Positions 56,122 to 64,000 of a DNA stretch of 64,000 bases are shown piece after piece. The translations under genes and the position numbers were made by a program. Below the pieces are notes generated by a model. It made no database searches and was not told where the DNA came from. It saw only the letters and a list, made by a program, of their open reading frames with translations. Each line of letters opens with the position of its first letter. The first letter of the stretch is position 1. The stretch covers positions 1,364,001 to 1,428,000 of the forward strand of contig NZ_CP034433.1 in the NCBI RefSeq assembly GCF_003952345.1, in the 5' to 3' direction. Source of the DNA: Iodobacter ciconiae (GTDB lineage: Bacteria; Pseudomonadota; Gammaproteobacteria; Burkholderiales; Chitinibacteraceae).

Positions 56122-57471
56122 ATGAAAAAACAATTAATGTCTAAGACGCTGCTGCTGGCGATGACGCTGGCCTTGGGTGCATGCGCGATGGGGCCGGATT
56201 ATATTCGCCCTGCAGCACCTGTCGCTGCTGTGGTAGGCAGCCAGCCAGCGGACGTGAATACGCCGCAGTGGGGGAGTTACTTTACTGATCCTGCTTTGCA
56301 CTTGGTGATTGAAAAAGCGCTGGCGAATAACCGTGATTTAAAAATTGCCACCGCCCGAATCGAAGAAGCCCGTGCTTTGTATGGTATTCAAAAAGCGGAC
56401 TTTCTGCCTTCGGTGAATGCCAATGGCTCGGGCAGTATCAGCCGCAGCAGCCCGGATACCGATATCAGCCGCCGCTATGAAGCTAATCTGGCACTGCTCT
56501 CCTATGAGGTAGATTTCTGGGGCCGTGTGCGCCGTTTAAGCGAGGCGGCTAAGGCTAATTATCTGGCGAGCGAAGAGGCGCAGCAATCGGTGCGCAGCTC
56601 TTTGATTGCCGATGTGGCCAATAGCTATTACAGCGCGCAGGCATTAACTGCACGTAGCAATTTTGCCGAGCAAACCGCTACAGCGCGTGCAGAAAACCTG
56701 CGCGTAGTAAAACGCCGTGTGGATGTGGGCGTGGCTAACCGTCTTGATCTGTTGCAGGCACAAAGCGCGCAAGATGCTGCCATCAGTGATCATGCAGCAT
56801 TGGCCCGCCAGGCGGCCAACGCACAGACTGCACTTGTGGTCTTGGTGGGAGAGCCGGTTAGTCTGCCTGCTGCCAATTTAAATGCAGAAGTGGTGCAGCT
56901 GCCGGGGGGGGTAAATTCTGCTGTTTTGCTGGAGCGCCCGGATGTGCGCGCTGCAGAGCAAAAGCTGGTGGCGGCCAATGCCAATATCGGCGCGGCCCGC
57001 GCGGCCTTTTTTCCTAAAGTCACTTTAATGGGTAGTGGCGGGGTAGTAAGTAATGAGCTGGAAGATTTATTTTCTGGTGGCAACCGCGCATGGAGCTTTT
57101 TGCCGCAAATCAGTCTGCCGCTGTTTGATGGCGGGCGTTTGCGTGCCGGGGCGGATATTGCTGAAGCCCGGAAGGTCATTGCTGTGGCTGAATATGAAAA
57201 AACCATTCAGCTGGCATTTAAAGATGCAGCCGATGTGTTGTCTGATCAGGCATGGCTGAGTAAACAGTTAGCTGCTCAGCAGCGGCTTAGCGAGCGGCAG
57301 GAGCAACGCTTGAAGCTTGCCGAAGTGCGTTATGCATCGGGCTTGGCGGGCTATCTGGATGTGCTGGATGCGCAGCGCGAGTTTTATACAGCAAGTCAGG
57401 GGCTGATCGAAACGCGTCGTGCCCGTTTGGCTGCATCTGCTCAGGCTTATAAAGCTTTGGGAGGGAAGTGA
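56122..57471 (+). CDS. RND efflux outer-membrane factor (OprM/NodT family), pump 2
   Basis: 449 residues, with the lipobox LALGAC (Cys 21) and GPDYIRPAAPV just after it, the usual OprM opening. OEP repeats include SYEVDFWGRVRRLSEAAKAN, VKRRVDVGVANRLDLLQAQS, LLERPDVRAAEQKLVAANAN, FDGGRLRAGADIAEARKVIA and RYASGLAGYLDVLDAQREFY. It is the third gene of the pump 2 operon, 80 bases after the permease. A perfect 14-base-arm hairpin at 57562-57591 follows. Confidence 0.93.
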   Translation: MKKQLMSKTLLLAMTLALGACAMGPDYIRPAAPVAAVVGSQPADVNTPQWGSYFTDPALHLVIEKALANNRDLKIATARIEEARALYGIQKADFLPSVNANGSGSISRSSPDTDISRRYEANLALLSYEVDFWGRVRRLSEAAKANYLASEEAQQSVRSSLIADVANSYYSAQALTARSNFAEQTATARAENLRVVKRRVDVGVANRLDLLQAQSAQDAAISDHAALARQAANAQTALVVLVGEPVSLPAANLNAEVVQLPGGVNSAVLLERPDVRAAEQKLVAANANIGAARAAFFPKVTLMGSGGVVSNELEDLFSGGNRAWSFLPQISLPLFDGGRLRAGADIAEARKVIAVAEYEKTIQLAFKDAADVLSDQAWLSKQLAAQQRLSERQEQRLKLAEVRYASGLAGYLDVLDAQREFYTASQGLIETRRARLAASAQAYKALGGK

Positions 57472-57561
57472 TCGCGATATGCTGCATCAGATCCTGATGG
57501 AGCTGATGCTGTTTGTTTAAGCCCTGATGTATCGATGCTTGGCTGGGCTGGCGCAGATTTT

Positions 57562-57591
57562 GATAACAGGGGCATTTATGCCCCTGTTATC
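57562..57591. terminator. Perfect hairpin after pump 2
   Basis: GATAACAGGGGCAT (57562-57575) and ATGCCCCTGTTATC (57578-57591) form a 14-base stem followed by ATTTCTGG. It ends the efflux operon and faces the arn operon. Confidence 0.75.
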
Positions 57592-57728
57592 ATTTCTGGA
57601 TTTATTAATTTCACGCTGGCGCGGCGGGTGCTTTGCGGAAAAAAGCCGGGAAAATTGTAATCGCGCCGGTAGTTAATGCATTGGATTGGCATTAAAAGCG
57701 TGCAGGGTCATTATGCTGTTATGGCCTT

Positions 57729-57762
57729 AGGACCGCTCATTTAAGCCAGGCGAGCGGTCTTA
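57729..57762 (-). terminator. Terminator of the arn operon
   Basis: GACCGCTC/GAGCGGTC (57731-57738 with 57752-57759), extended by imperfect CTTA/TAAG arms, 20 bases past the arn decarboxylase stop. The remaining gap 57592-57728 shows nothing recognisable. Confidence 0.6.
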
Positions 57763-57778
57763 AGGCTAAGTAGATCAA

Positions 57779-58822
57779 TTAATCAACCAGCTCGCGCGCT
57801 GCAGCAACCTGATCTTTATAAGCATCAAAAATACCGCGCAAGGAGTCTTCCATCGTGGTGCTTGGTGCCCAGTTCAGGTCAGCCTTGGTGTTGTCGATTT
57901 TTGGCACGCGGTTTTGCACGTCCTGGTAACCCTTGCCATAGTATTCGCCTGAAGTGGTTTCCAGTACGGTTACTTTGGCTGCCATTTCTGCGTATTCAGG
58001 ATAGGTTTTCGCCAGATCCAGCATCATGGTTGAAAGCTCGCGTACCGAGTAATTGTTAACCGGGTTGCCGATGTTATAAATCTGGCGTGTGGCTTTGCCG
58101 TCTTTATTGTCGATAATCTTAACCAGCGCTTCGATACCATCGGTGATATAGGTAAATGCACGTTTTTGCGCGCCGCCATCCACCAGCTTGATAGGCTCGC
58201 CGCGAACGATATGACCCAGGAACTGGGTGATCACACGGCTGGAACCTTCCTTCGGTGTGTGGATATTATCCAGACCGGCACCAATCCAGTTAAATGGACG
58301 GAACAGGGTGTAATCCAGGCCTTCCTGCTGGCCGTAAGCTGCAATCACGCGATCCATTAATTGCTTGGAGCAGGCATAGATCCAGCGCGGTTTGCTGATC
58401 GGGCCGTAAACCATATTGGAGTTTTCAGGATCAAACGCTTCGTCTTCACACATACCGTAAACTTCGGATGTGGATGGGAAAACCACGCGTTTTTTGTATT
58501 TAACGCACCATTTGATAATCGGCAGATTAGCTTCGAAATCCAGCTCGAATACGCGTAATGGTGCCTGTACATAAGTAGCAGGAGTCGCAATGGCAACCAG
58601 TGGCAGCACAACATCACATTTCTTGACGTGGTATTCAATCCATTCCTGGTTAATGGTGATATCACCTTCAAAAAAGTGAAAGCGTGAGTTCCCCATAAAT
58701 TCAGACACTTTATCGCTATACATATCCATACCGAAGACTTCCCAGTCGGTATTTTCGAGGATATGTTTGGATAAATGATGGCCGATAAAGCCATTTACGC
58801 CAAGGATAAGGACTTTTTTCAT
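57779..58822 (-). CDS. arnA: UDP-glucuronate decarboxylase (ArnA C-terminal domain as a separate protein)
   Basis: 347 residues, equal to the dehydrogenase half of E. coli ArnA. The NAD site is LILGVNGFIGHHLSKHI, the catalytic Ser/Thr PSTSEVYG, and the Tyr/Lys pair WIYACSKQLMDRVI (YxxxK). FRPFNWIGAGLDNIH and the ENxSGEYYGKGYQDV-type segment also match. It oxidises and decarboxylates UDP-GlcA to UDP-4-keto-arabinose for the Ara4N pathway. The ATG shares its A with the TAA of the formyltransferase gene upstream. It is the last gene of the operon, and a hairpin follows. Confidence 0.93.
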   Translation of the reverse strand: MKKVLILGVNGFIGHHLSKHILENTDWEVFGMDMYSDKVSEFMGNSRFHFFEGDITINQEWIEYHVKKCDVVLPLVAIATPATYVQAPLRVFELDFEANLPIIKWCVKYKKRVVFPSTSEVYGMCEDEAFDPENSNMVYGPISKPRWIYACSKQLMDRVIAAYGQQEGLDYTLFRPFNWIGAGLDNIHTPKEGSSRVITQFLGHIVRGEPIKLVDGGAQKRAFTYITDGIEALVKIIDNKDGKATRQIYNIGNPVNNYSVRELSTMMLDLAKTYPEYAEMAAKVTVLETTSGEYYGKGYQDVQNRVPKIDNTKADLNWAPSTTMEDSLRGIFDAYKDQVAAARELVD

Positions 58823-59775
58823 TATGTTTTCCCGAGGGTGGTACTGTGTAAATCTATTGAAGAAGCGCCAAAATGGTGAATAAAATTCTTGCCGTTGAGC
58901 GTTTCCCCCGCGAATTCTGCGTGCAGCACCAATAGCGCTGCACCATCACTGCAAAGCAATATAATTTTATCGCCATCGGCATACATAAGCGGTGTAATGG
59001 GCTCGATGGCGGTGGTTGTTGCTGTAAATATTTGCCGCGTGCGCCAGATAATCAGGCGTTTTTCATGAATGTCAGTAAATGCACCCGGATAGGGAGCGGT
59101 CACGGCGCGGACCAAATTATGAATTTCTTTTGCGCTTTGCTGCCAGTCTATCTGGCCGTCTTTCGCGCTGCGGCCACCATAATAGGCGCCCTGGCTTAAG
59201 TCTTGCTGCGTAAAATCAGTTTTTCCGGCAATTAAACGCGGCAATGCGGCGCTTAAGCATATCTCGGCAGCAATAGTAACTTTTTCAAATACTTCCTGGG
59301 CCGTATCGTCGGGCAGAATAGGTACGGCTTGCTGGGCCACAATCGGGCCATTGTCCGGTTTGATATTCATCACATGTAATGTTGCGCCGGTTTGTGTTTC
59401 GCCCTTAATAATGGCCCAGTTAATCGGCACCCGGCCGCGATATTGCGGCAATAAAGAGCCGTGCATATTAAATGCGCCCCGTTTTGGCGTATCTAATAAG
59501 GGGGCTTTTAGCATATTGCGATAATAAAATGAAAATAGAAAATCTACATCGAGCGCGGCAATTTGTGTTTCTATTTCTGCCGTGTTGGGATTGTCCGGTG
59601 TAATAAACGGAATTTCATAATCACTTGCCAATTGCGCCACCGAGCCAAACCAGATGTTTTCGCCCGGGTTATCTTCGTGCGTTACAATTAGCTTGATTTC
59701 AATGCCTGCTGCCAGTAGTGTTTTAATGCAGCGCACACCAACATTATGGTAGGCAAAAACAACTGCTGATTTCAT
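58822..59775 (-). CDS. UDP-Ara4N formyltransferase (ArnA N-terminal domain as a separate protein)
   Basis: 317 residues. It opens MKSAVVFAYHNVGVRCIKTL, as in ArnA, and has the formyltransferase core FNMHGSLLPQYRGRVPINWA (catalytic Asn and His) followed by the Asp in NIKPDNGPIVAQQAVPILP. A C-terminal OB-like subdomain (about 200-310) holds DGQIDWQQSAKEIHNLVRAV. It transfers a formyl group from N10-formyl-THF to UDP-Ara4N. It overlaps arnC by 4 bases (ATGA) and is coupled to the decarboxylase gene by TAATG, so both halves are made in step although not fused. Confidence 0.92.
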   Translation of the reverse strand: MKSAVVFAYHNVGVRCIKTLLAAGIEIKLIVTHEDNPGENIWFGSVAQLASDYEIPFITPDNPNTAEIETQIAALDVDFLFSFYYRNMLKAPLLDTPKRGAFNMHGSLLPQYRGRVPINWAIIKGETQTGATLHVMNIKPDNGPIVAQQAVPILPDDTAQEVFEKVTIAAEICLSAALPRLIAGKTDFTQQDLSQGAYYGGRSAKDGQIDWQQSAKEIHNLVRAVTAPYPGAFTDIHEKRLIIWRTRQIFTATTTAIEPITPLMYADGDKIILLCSDGAALLVLHAEFAGETLNGKNFIHHFGASSIDLHSTTLGKT

Positions 59776-60731
59776 GCACAGCCCTTTTTATGCTGATCCG
59801 GGTTGGCTTGTAAAATACCGGCAATCAAGTAGCGCGGGCGCTGGCGTACTTCGTGATAAATACGGCCAATATATTCTCCAAGCAGGCCAATACCAAATAG
59901 CGCAATGCCAATAAGAAAGAAGACAATTGCAAACAGGGTAAATAAGCCGCCCACCTCGGGACCCATAAAAATACGGCGTAAAACCAGTAATAGGAATAAA
60001 GCGCTTGAGCCTAATGAAACAAAAATCCCCAGCATGGAAAACAATTGTAAAGGCAGAATCGAAAAGCCGGTCATAAGGTCAAAATTAAGACGAATCAGAC
60101 TATAGAGCGAATACTTGGATTCGCCGGCAAAGCGCTCTTCATGCCCTACAATTACTTCGGTTGGATTTTGCGAAAAAGAATAGGCCAGCGCCGGGATAAA
60201 GGTATGCATTTCCTGGCACTGATTAATGGTGTCGATAATGCGGCGGCTATAGGCGCGCAGCATGCAGCCCTGATCGGTCATTTTGATTTTGGTGAGCTTT
60301 TCACGCAGATGGTTCATGCTGCGGCTGGCTGCATGCCGCCACCAGCTGTCATTACGCTGGCGACGGATCGAGCCAACATAATCATGGCCCTTATCCATTT
60401 CGGCCAGTAAGGTGGCAATGTCTTCGGGCGGATTTTGTAAGTCAGCATCAAGAGTTACGATGCGTGAGCCTTGGGAGTACTCAAACCCTGCCAGAATGGC
60501 GCGGTGCTGACCAAAATTACCGTTAAATAAAATCACCCGCGTGACATCCGGGCGTTTTTCGTACTGGGCGCTTAGTATGCCTGCCGAGCGATCACGGCTG
60601 CCGTCATTAATGAACAAAATTTCATACGGCGTCTTCAGTGCGTCAAGTGCAGGGTAAAGGCGATCAAACAGTGCCTGCAAGCCGTCTTCTTCATTATAAA
60701 CCGGCACGACAACAGAGATGATGGGTTTCAT
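59772..60731 (-). CDS. arnC: Undecaprenyl-phosphate Ara4FN transferase
   Basis: Start at 60731 (MKPIISVVVPVYNEEDGLQA) with AGAAGAGA upstream; the frame to 60776 is longer but unsupported. About 319 residues. It is a GT2 glycosyltransferase (LDADLQNPPEDI, RRQRNDSWWRHAASRSMNHL, DQGCMLRAYSRRI) followed by two membrane helices (FSMLGIFVSLGSSALFLLLV; IVFFLIGIALFGIGLLGEYI). It transfers Ara4-formyl-N to undecaprenyl phosphate at the inner membrane. It follows arnB after 63 bases. Confidence 0.94.
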   Translation of the reverse strand: MKPIISVVVPVYNEEDGLQALFDRLYPALDALKTPYEILFINDGSRDRSAGILSAQYEKRPDVTRVILFNGNFGQHRAILAGFEYSQGSRIVTLDADLQNPPEDIATLLAEMDKGHDYVGSIRRQRNDSWWRHAASRSMNHLREKLTKIKMTDQGCMLRAYSRRIIDTINQCQEMHTFIPALAYSFSQNPTEVIVGHEERFAGESKYSLYSLIRLNFDLMTGFSILPLQLFSMLGIFVSLGSSALFLLLVLRRIFMGPEVGGLFTLFAIVFFLIGIALFGIGLLGEYIGRIYHEVRQRPRYLIAGILQANPDQHKKGCA

Positions 60732-60794
60732 TAATATCTCTTCTTTAAATCCTGATGACATAAGTGCTGTGTGCATGATAGGAATCAGTATCTC

Positions 60795-61922
60795 TTATTC
60801 AAAACTGGTGGAAAGTACTTCGCGCAAAGCGGTACAGACACGTTTTACATCAGCGATTTCCATAGCGGGAAAAAGCGGCAGGGTGATCGTGCTAGCGCCA
60901 ATATGCTCTGCGTGAGGATACATTCCCTCGGCATAGCCCAGATCACGATAATAAGTAAACAAATGCAGCGCCGGGTAATGTACGCCGATGCCGATGCCTT
61001 TTTCCTTCATCCGGTTGATAAACTCACCTCGGCTGATTTTCATTTTTGCCAGCGGTAACAGCGGTTGGAACATATGCCAGTTGCTGTTTATAAAGTCAGC
61101 GGGCGGCAATTCTAAGCCTAATTGGGGATCCAGCAAATCAAAATAAGCTTGGGCGAGCTCTTTTCGTTTGCTGTTAAAGCTGTCGAGCTGTCTGAGTTGT
61201 CCAAGGCCAATGGCAGCCGCCACGTCGGTCATATTGAATTTTCCACCGGGTAAATCTACATCCATGCTGCCATCAGGAAAGCGCGTAACGCCTTGCAGAC
61301 GCCATTTTTCAAATAGAGCTGCCTCAGCTTCATTATTCATGACCAAGGCGCCGCCTTCAGTGGTGGTCATATTTTTATTGGCATGAAACGAAATTGAGCA
61401 AAGATCGCCAAAGCTGCCGATTTTTTTGCCATTCCACGTTGCGCCTTGTGCCTGTGCAGCGTCTTCGATCACGCGTAAGCCGTGTTTTTTTGCAATGGCG
61501 TAGAGGCGATCCCGATCAACTGGTAAACCTGCCAGATCAATCGGGATAATCGCTCTGGTGCGTGGTGTGATTGCCGCTTCGACTAAATCCAGATCAATAT
61601 TGCGTGTGACAGGATCTACATCGACCAGCACCAGTTTGCCGCCCGTATTCAGGATGACATTGGTGGTTGATACCCAGGTCATAGGTGTGGTGATGACTTC
61701 GTCGCCAGGTTGCAGATCAATGAGTCGCAGTGCAATTTCCTGCCCGCCGGTAGCGGAATTCACCACACGCACAGGACGGCCGCCAAAATAGGCGGACAGG
61801 GCGGTTTCAAATGCTTTGACTTTAGGTCCGCTGGTGATCCAGCCGGAGCGCAGTACATCAGCCACATCCTGAATGGTGGCTTCATCAATGCTGGGGCGGG
61901 TGAAGGGGAGAAAGTCGCTCAT
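60795..61922 (-). CDS. arnB: UDP-4-amino-4-deoxy-L-arabinose aminotransferase
   Basis: 375 residues of the DegT/DnrJ/EryC1 PLP family. It contains FLPFTRPSIDEATIQDVADV at the start, VNSATGGQEIALRLIDLQPG, VIEDAAQAQGATWNGKKIGS and the PLP lysine in SFHANKNMTTTEGGALV. It transaminates UDP-4-keto-arabinose with glutamate to give UDP-L-Ara4N. Length matches E. coli ArnB (379-385). The start overlaps the vanZ-like gene by 4 bases. Confidence 0.95.
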   Translation of the reverse strand: MSDFLPFTRPSIDEATIQDVADVLRSGWITSGPKVKAFETALSAYFGGRPVRVVNSATGGQEIALRLIDLQPGDEVITTPMTWVSTTNVILNTGGKLVLVDVDPVTRNIDLDLVEAAITPRTRAIIPIDLAGLPVDRDRLYAIAKKHGLRVIEDAAQAQGATWNGKKIGSFGDLCSISFHANKNMTTTEGGALVMNNEAEAALFEKWRLQGVTRFPDGSMDVDLPGGKFNMTDVAAAIGLGQLRQLDSFNSKRKELAQAYFDLLDPQLGLELPPADFINSNWHMFQPLLPLAKMKISRGEFINRMKEKGIGIGVHYPALHLFTYYRDLGYAEGMYPHAEHIGASTITLPLFPAMEIADVKRVCTALREVLSTSFE

Positions 61923-62281
61923 GGTTTTTCCGGGTGTATTCTTAAATTGTGTGGCAGTAGCCGCAAAAGAAATGCAGCCAATAGCGTACCGATAAGTGCA
62001 CCACAGGCATTGGCAAGCATGTCTTTGAGATCAAAGCTTCGGTAGGGTGTAAGTGCCTGTGCAAATTCGATGGCGACGCCCATCAGGCTGGCTGTGAACC
62101 AGATCAGTGGCAGTTTTTGCTGGCGGGCCAAGCCAAACCAAAGAGCCAGTAAGCCATAGGCAAGAAAATGGCCGATTTTATCGCTGTTGGGTACAGCAGG
62201 CATAGAGAGGGGGATTAAGGACATGAGCCAAATAAAGGCCACATAGGCCCATGCCAGTCTTTCAAAGGCTATGCGTATCAT
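61919..62281 (-). CDS. VanZ-like membrane protein
   Basis: 120 residues with four membrane helices. The VanZ pattern is visible: WLMSLIPLSMPAVPNSDKIG followed by HFLAYGLLALWFGLA, then GVAIEFAQALTPYRSFDLKD and MLANACGALIGTLLA. VanZ-type proteins are linked to teicoplanin tolerance in Gram-positives, but their role in Gram-negatives is unknown. It sits inside the arn operon: its TAA/ATG junctions overlap the arnE-like gene by 1 base and arnB by 4. Its presence here is unusual compared with the E. coli arnBCADTEF order. Confidence 0.83.
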   Translation of the reverse strand: MIRIAFERLAWAYVAFIWLMSLIPLSMPAVPNSDKIGHFLAYGLLALWFGLARQQKLPLIWFTASLMGVAIEFAQALTPYRSFDLKDMLANACGALIGTLLAAFLLRLLPHNLRIHPEKP

Positions 62282-62652
62282 TAGCTTTTTGCCACCAACA
62301 GAACGCCTAGCATAATTACAGCAATGCCAATTAAGCGCATTGGTGTTACGGCTTCACCAAATAGCCACCATGCCAGCCCTGCGTTCACAACATAGCCAAT
62401 AGACAGCATGGGGTAGGCAATGCTGACTTCGACCCGGGACAGGGCCAGAATCCAGACTACTACGCTAATGACATAGCAGGATAACCCGCCAATGATGTGC
62501 GGGTTGCTGGCAACTTTGAGCCCGATTGGCCACGCATTGGCCATGGAAAAATCAAATTGCCCAATGGTGCGTGTACCGGCTTTTAATAAAAGCTGAGCAC
62601 CTGCATTGAGTAATACGCCAAATAAAATCAATCCGAATTCGATGGCTTTCAT
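62281..62652 (-). CDS. arnE: SMR/EamA-type flippase subunit (ArnE-like)
   Basis: 123 residues with four membrane helices. It opens IEFGLILFGVLLNAGAQLLL and contains GGLSCYVISVVVWILALSRV, VSIAYPMLSIGYVVNAGLAW, then LFGEAVTPMRLIGIAVIMLG. These match the ArnE/ArnF family, which flips undecaprenyl-phosphate-Ara4N to the periplasm. E. coli needs an ArnE-ArnF pair; only one such gene is seen here. It overlaps arnT by 4 bases and the vanZ-like gene by 1. Confidence 0.82.
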   Translation of the reverse strand: MKAIEFGLILFGVLLNAGAQLLLKAGTRTIGQFDFSMANAWPIGLKVASNPHIIGGLSCYVISVVVWILALSRVEVSIAYPMLSIGYVVNAGLAWWLFGEAVTPMRLIGIAVIMLGVLLVAKS

Positions 62653-64000
62653 GGTTTTGCAATCACCAGTCTGCGGGCGTCTTTTGCAATTATTTTCATT
62701 TGTAACCCACGTGTTTGTAATTCATTGAGTGTTTCTTTTTGCAAGATGGCAACAGGCTGAGCATCGCTATTCCACCGGGCAATAAAATCATCCAGCGTGA
62801 TGTGCTTATCAGGCTCTGATTTCTGGCCCATTTGAAACTCATCAGTATATTCAACAAATTGAATTGTTCTCTTCAGATAAAAGGGCAGGGACTGGTCGTA
62901 ATAACGCACAGCATAAAGGGTGCTTTGCTCATTGACCTGCGGCTTGATTGCTTCTACCAAATGATAACTGGAATTAGTGTAAGCATAAGACTCATGCCCT
63001 ACCATCGGCAATTGCCCGCCTATTAATCCGGTTAGCACCATGGTGGCAATGGCGGCTTCTTTTTTGTTTTTACCTGCCAGAATAAAGCTGGCTATCGAGC
63101 CGCCAGTGAAAACCAGGCCTGCGGCAACAAGCCATATGGCATAGGCCGCATTATACATTTGTGGGGTGTTGTCGCTGGTTATTGTACTGACATAGGGATA
63201 GGCGCCGATTAAAATCAGGCCGGGAATAACCATCCACACAAAATGCCAGCGCAGCGCCTTGCTGCTGATATCCATCAGCGTTTGCGCCATCAGCATGGCT
63301 AGTGCCGGAAAAATCGGCAGAATATAGGAAGGCAGTTTGGAGCCTGATTTGGAGAAAAAGGCAAAAATAAATATCGACCAGATTAAAAGAAAACGGTTGG
63401 TTTTAAATTGCTCATTGCTTTGCCAGCTTTTCTTTAAAGCTTGCGGCAGCAGGCTGGTCCACGGCAGTAGGCCGACGGCAAGAATCGGGAAGAAGTACCA
63501 GATTGGCCCTTCACGACGGTGTTCGGTGCTCAGAAAACGCTCAAAGTGCTCATGAATAAAGAAAAACTGGGCGAATTCAGGATTGGCTTTAGATACGGTT
63601 AAAAACCAAGGCACGGTAATCAGTAAGGCCAGCGCCAGGCCTTTGAATAAATGCAGCCTTGTCCAAAGCTTAAGATCCCGGCAAATAATCGAATAGGCCA
63701 CAATCGCAATGCCGGGCAGTACCAGACCGATCAGACCTTTGGATAAAACAGCCAGGGCAATGGATGTCCAGGCAATTAGCATGCCATTGCGGTTTTCTTT
63801 GGGGCTGGCACCGTCTCTTTGCGCCAGCAGAAAGCCGCACAGGCTAAAAGTCAGAAAAGCACTGACGCCCATATCCAGCGTTAGAAAGTGCCCGTTACCG
63901 ATCCACCACACGCTGCTGGCTAAAATACCGCCCGCCAGCCATGCCGTGGCTTCACCCCAGATTTTGCGGCTGGTGAAAAAAACAGCTAACAGGCTTAAAA
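62649..64000 (-). CDS. arnT: Ara4N lipid A transferase, 5' end cut by window edge
   Basis: The frame is open past the right edge (upstream codons read LLAVFFTSRKIWGEATAWLA), so the start is outside the window; GTG 63911 is not the real start. The visible ~450 residues contain SVWWIGNGHFLTLDMGVSAF (GT-C glycosyltransferase loop), many membrane helices (LALALLITVPWFLTVS; AYSIICRDLKLWTRLH) and EHFERFLSTEHRREGPIWYF with GLLPWTSLLPQAL, typical of ArnT (GT83). A periplasmic C-terminal domain follows. It moves L-Ara4N from the lipid carrier to lipid A, lowering negative charge and giving polymyxin resistance. Confidence 0.92.
   Translation of the reverse strand, partial: LSLLAVFFTSRKIWGEATAWLAGGILASSVWWIGNGHFLTLDMGVSAFLTFSLCGFLLAQRDGASPKENRNGMLIAWTSIALAVLSKGLIGLVLPGIAIVAYSIICRDLKLWTRLHLFKGLALALLITVPWFLTVSKANPEFAQFFFIHEHFERFLSTEHRREGPIWYFFPILAVGLLPWTSLLPQALKKSWQSNEQFKTNRFLLIWSIFIFAFFSKSGSKLPSYILPIFPALAMLMAQTLMDISSKALRWHFVWMVIPGLILIGAYPYVSTITSDNTPQMYNAAYAIWLVAAGLVFTGGSIASFILAGKNKKEAAIATMVLTGLIGGQLPMVGHESYAYTNSSYHLVEAIKPQVNEQSTLYAVRYYDQSLPFYLKRTIQFVEYTDEFQMGQKSEPDKHITLDDFIARWNSDAQPVAILQKETLNELQTRGLQMKIIAKDARRLVIAKP

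Noticed and set aside
1..64000. CRISPR array, prophage or complete insertion sequence
   Set aside because: No regularly spaced repeats, phage structural genes or intact transposase with catalytic core were seen.

Overview
The window looks like a chromosomal segment of a Gram-negative betaproteobacterium, most likely Neisseriales/Chromobacteriaceae (an Iodobacter-like organism would fit). This rests on the gene mix: an Arn lipid A modification operon, RND pumps of the HAE1 type, a type VI secretion (T6SS) VgrG module, and the yfaA/T/S/Q/P cluster. Base composition looks close to 50% GC. The genus is an inference; no 16S rRNA gene is present.

Layout. 1-7 kb: a phospholipase D/ClsB gene cut by the left edge, a YiaA membrane protein, a DUF1615 lipoprotein, a GST-like protein, a papain-like (YiiX type) hydrolase, a ceramidase-family membrane protein and a decayed SH3-domain gene. 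7-16 kb: the yfa cluster on the minus strand (yfaA, yfaT, the 1.5 kaa alpha-2-macroglobulin yfaS, a short yfaQ-like gene, yfaP). It is interrupted by two inverted copies of a ~220 bp dispersed repeat, and yfaT is frameshifted. 16-32 kb: mostly housekeeping or solitary genes: a UvrD-like helicase, an outer-membrane barrel, an NlpD-like LytM factor, alaS, a Bcr/CflA exporter, a DsbA-like protein, a nitronate monooxygenase-like protein, a ClpP-like gene with an in-frame stop, tdk, recQ and a LysE exporter. Between them lie a truncated IS3 copy and a clearly broken NAD(P)-binding gene.

32-43.5 kb is an accessory island. It holds an IS3 remnant, an unusual protein with a transposase-like HTH and three exactly 60-residue zinc-knuckle repeats, and a T6SS module read right to left (vgrG, DUF4123 adaptor, VasX-like pore-forming effector, two tandem membrane immunity candidates plus a remnant of a third). 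It also holds an IS21 istB remnant and the wreck of another small, toxin-like gene, and it ends at tRNA-Gly(CCC). 43.8-57.5 kb: an orphan MCE-domain protein, then two complete RND efflux pumps transcribed away from each other, with one TetR gene and a palindrome-rich control region between them. 57.8-64 kb: the arn operon (arnT, arnE-like, vanZ-like, arnB, arnC, and arnA split into separate formyltransferase and decarboxylase genes), nearly all joined by 1-4 nt overlaps. No arnD is seen.

Functionally, much of the window concerns the cell envelope: lipid A charge (Arn), multidrug export (RND, MFS), periplasmic protease trapping (YfaS), peptidoglycan hydrolase control (NlpD-like) and interbacterial competition (T6SS). 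At least six gene-sized sequences are broken by indels or stops. No CRISPR array, prophage or complete insertion sequence was found.
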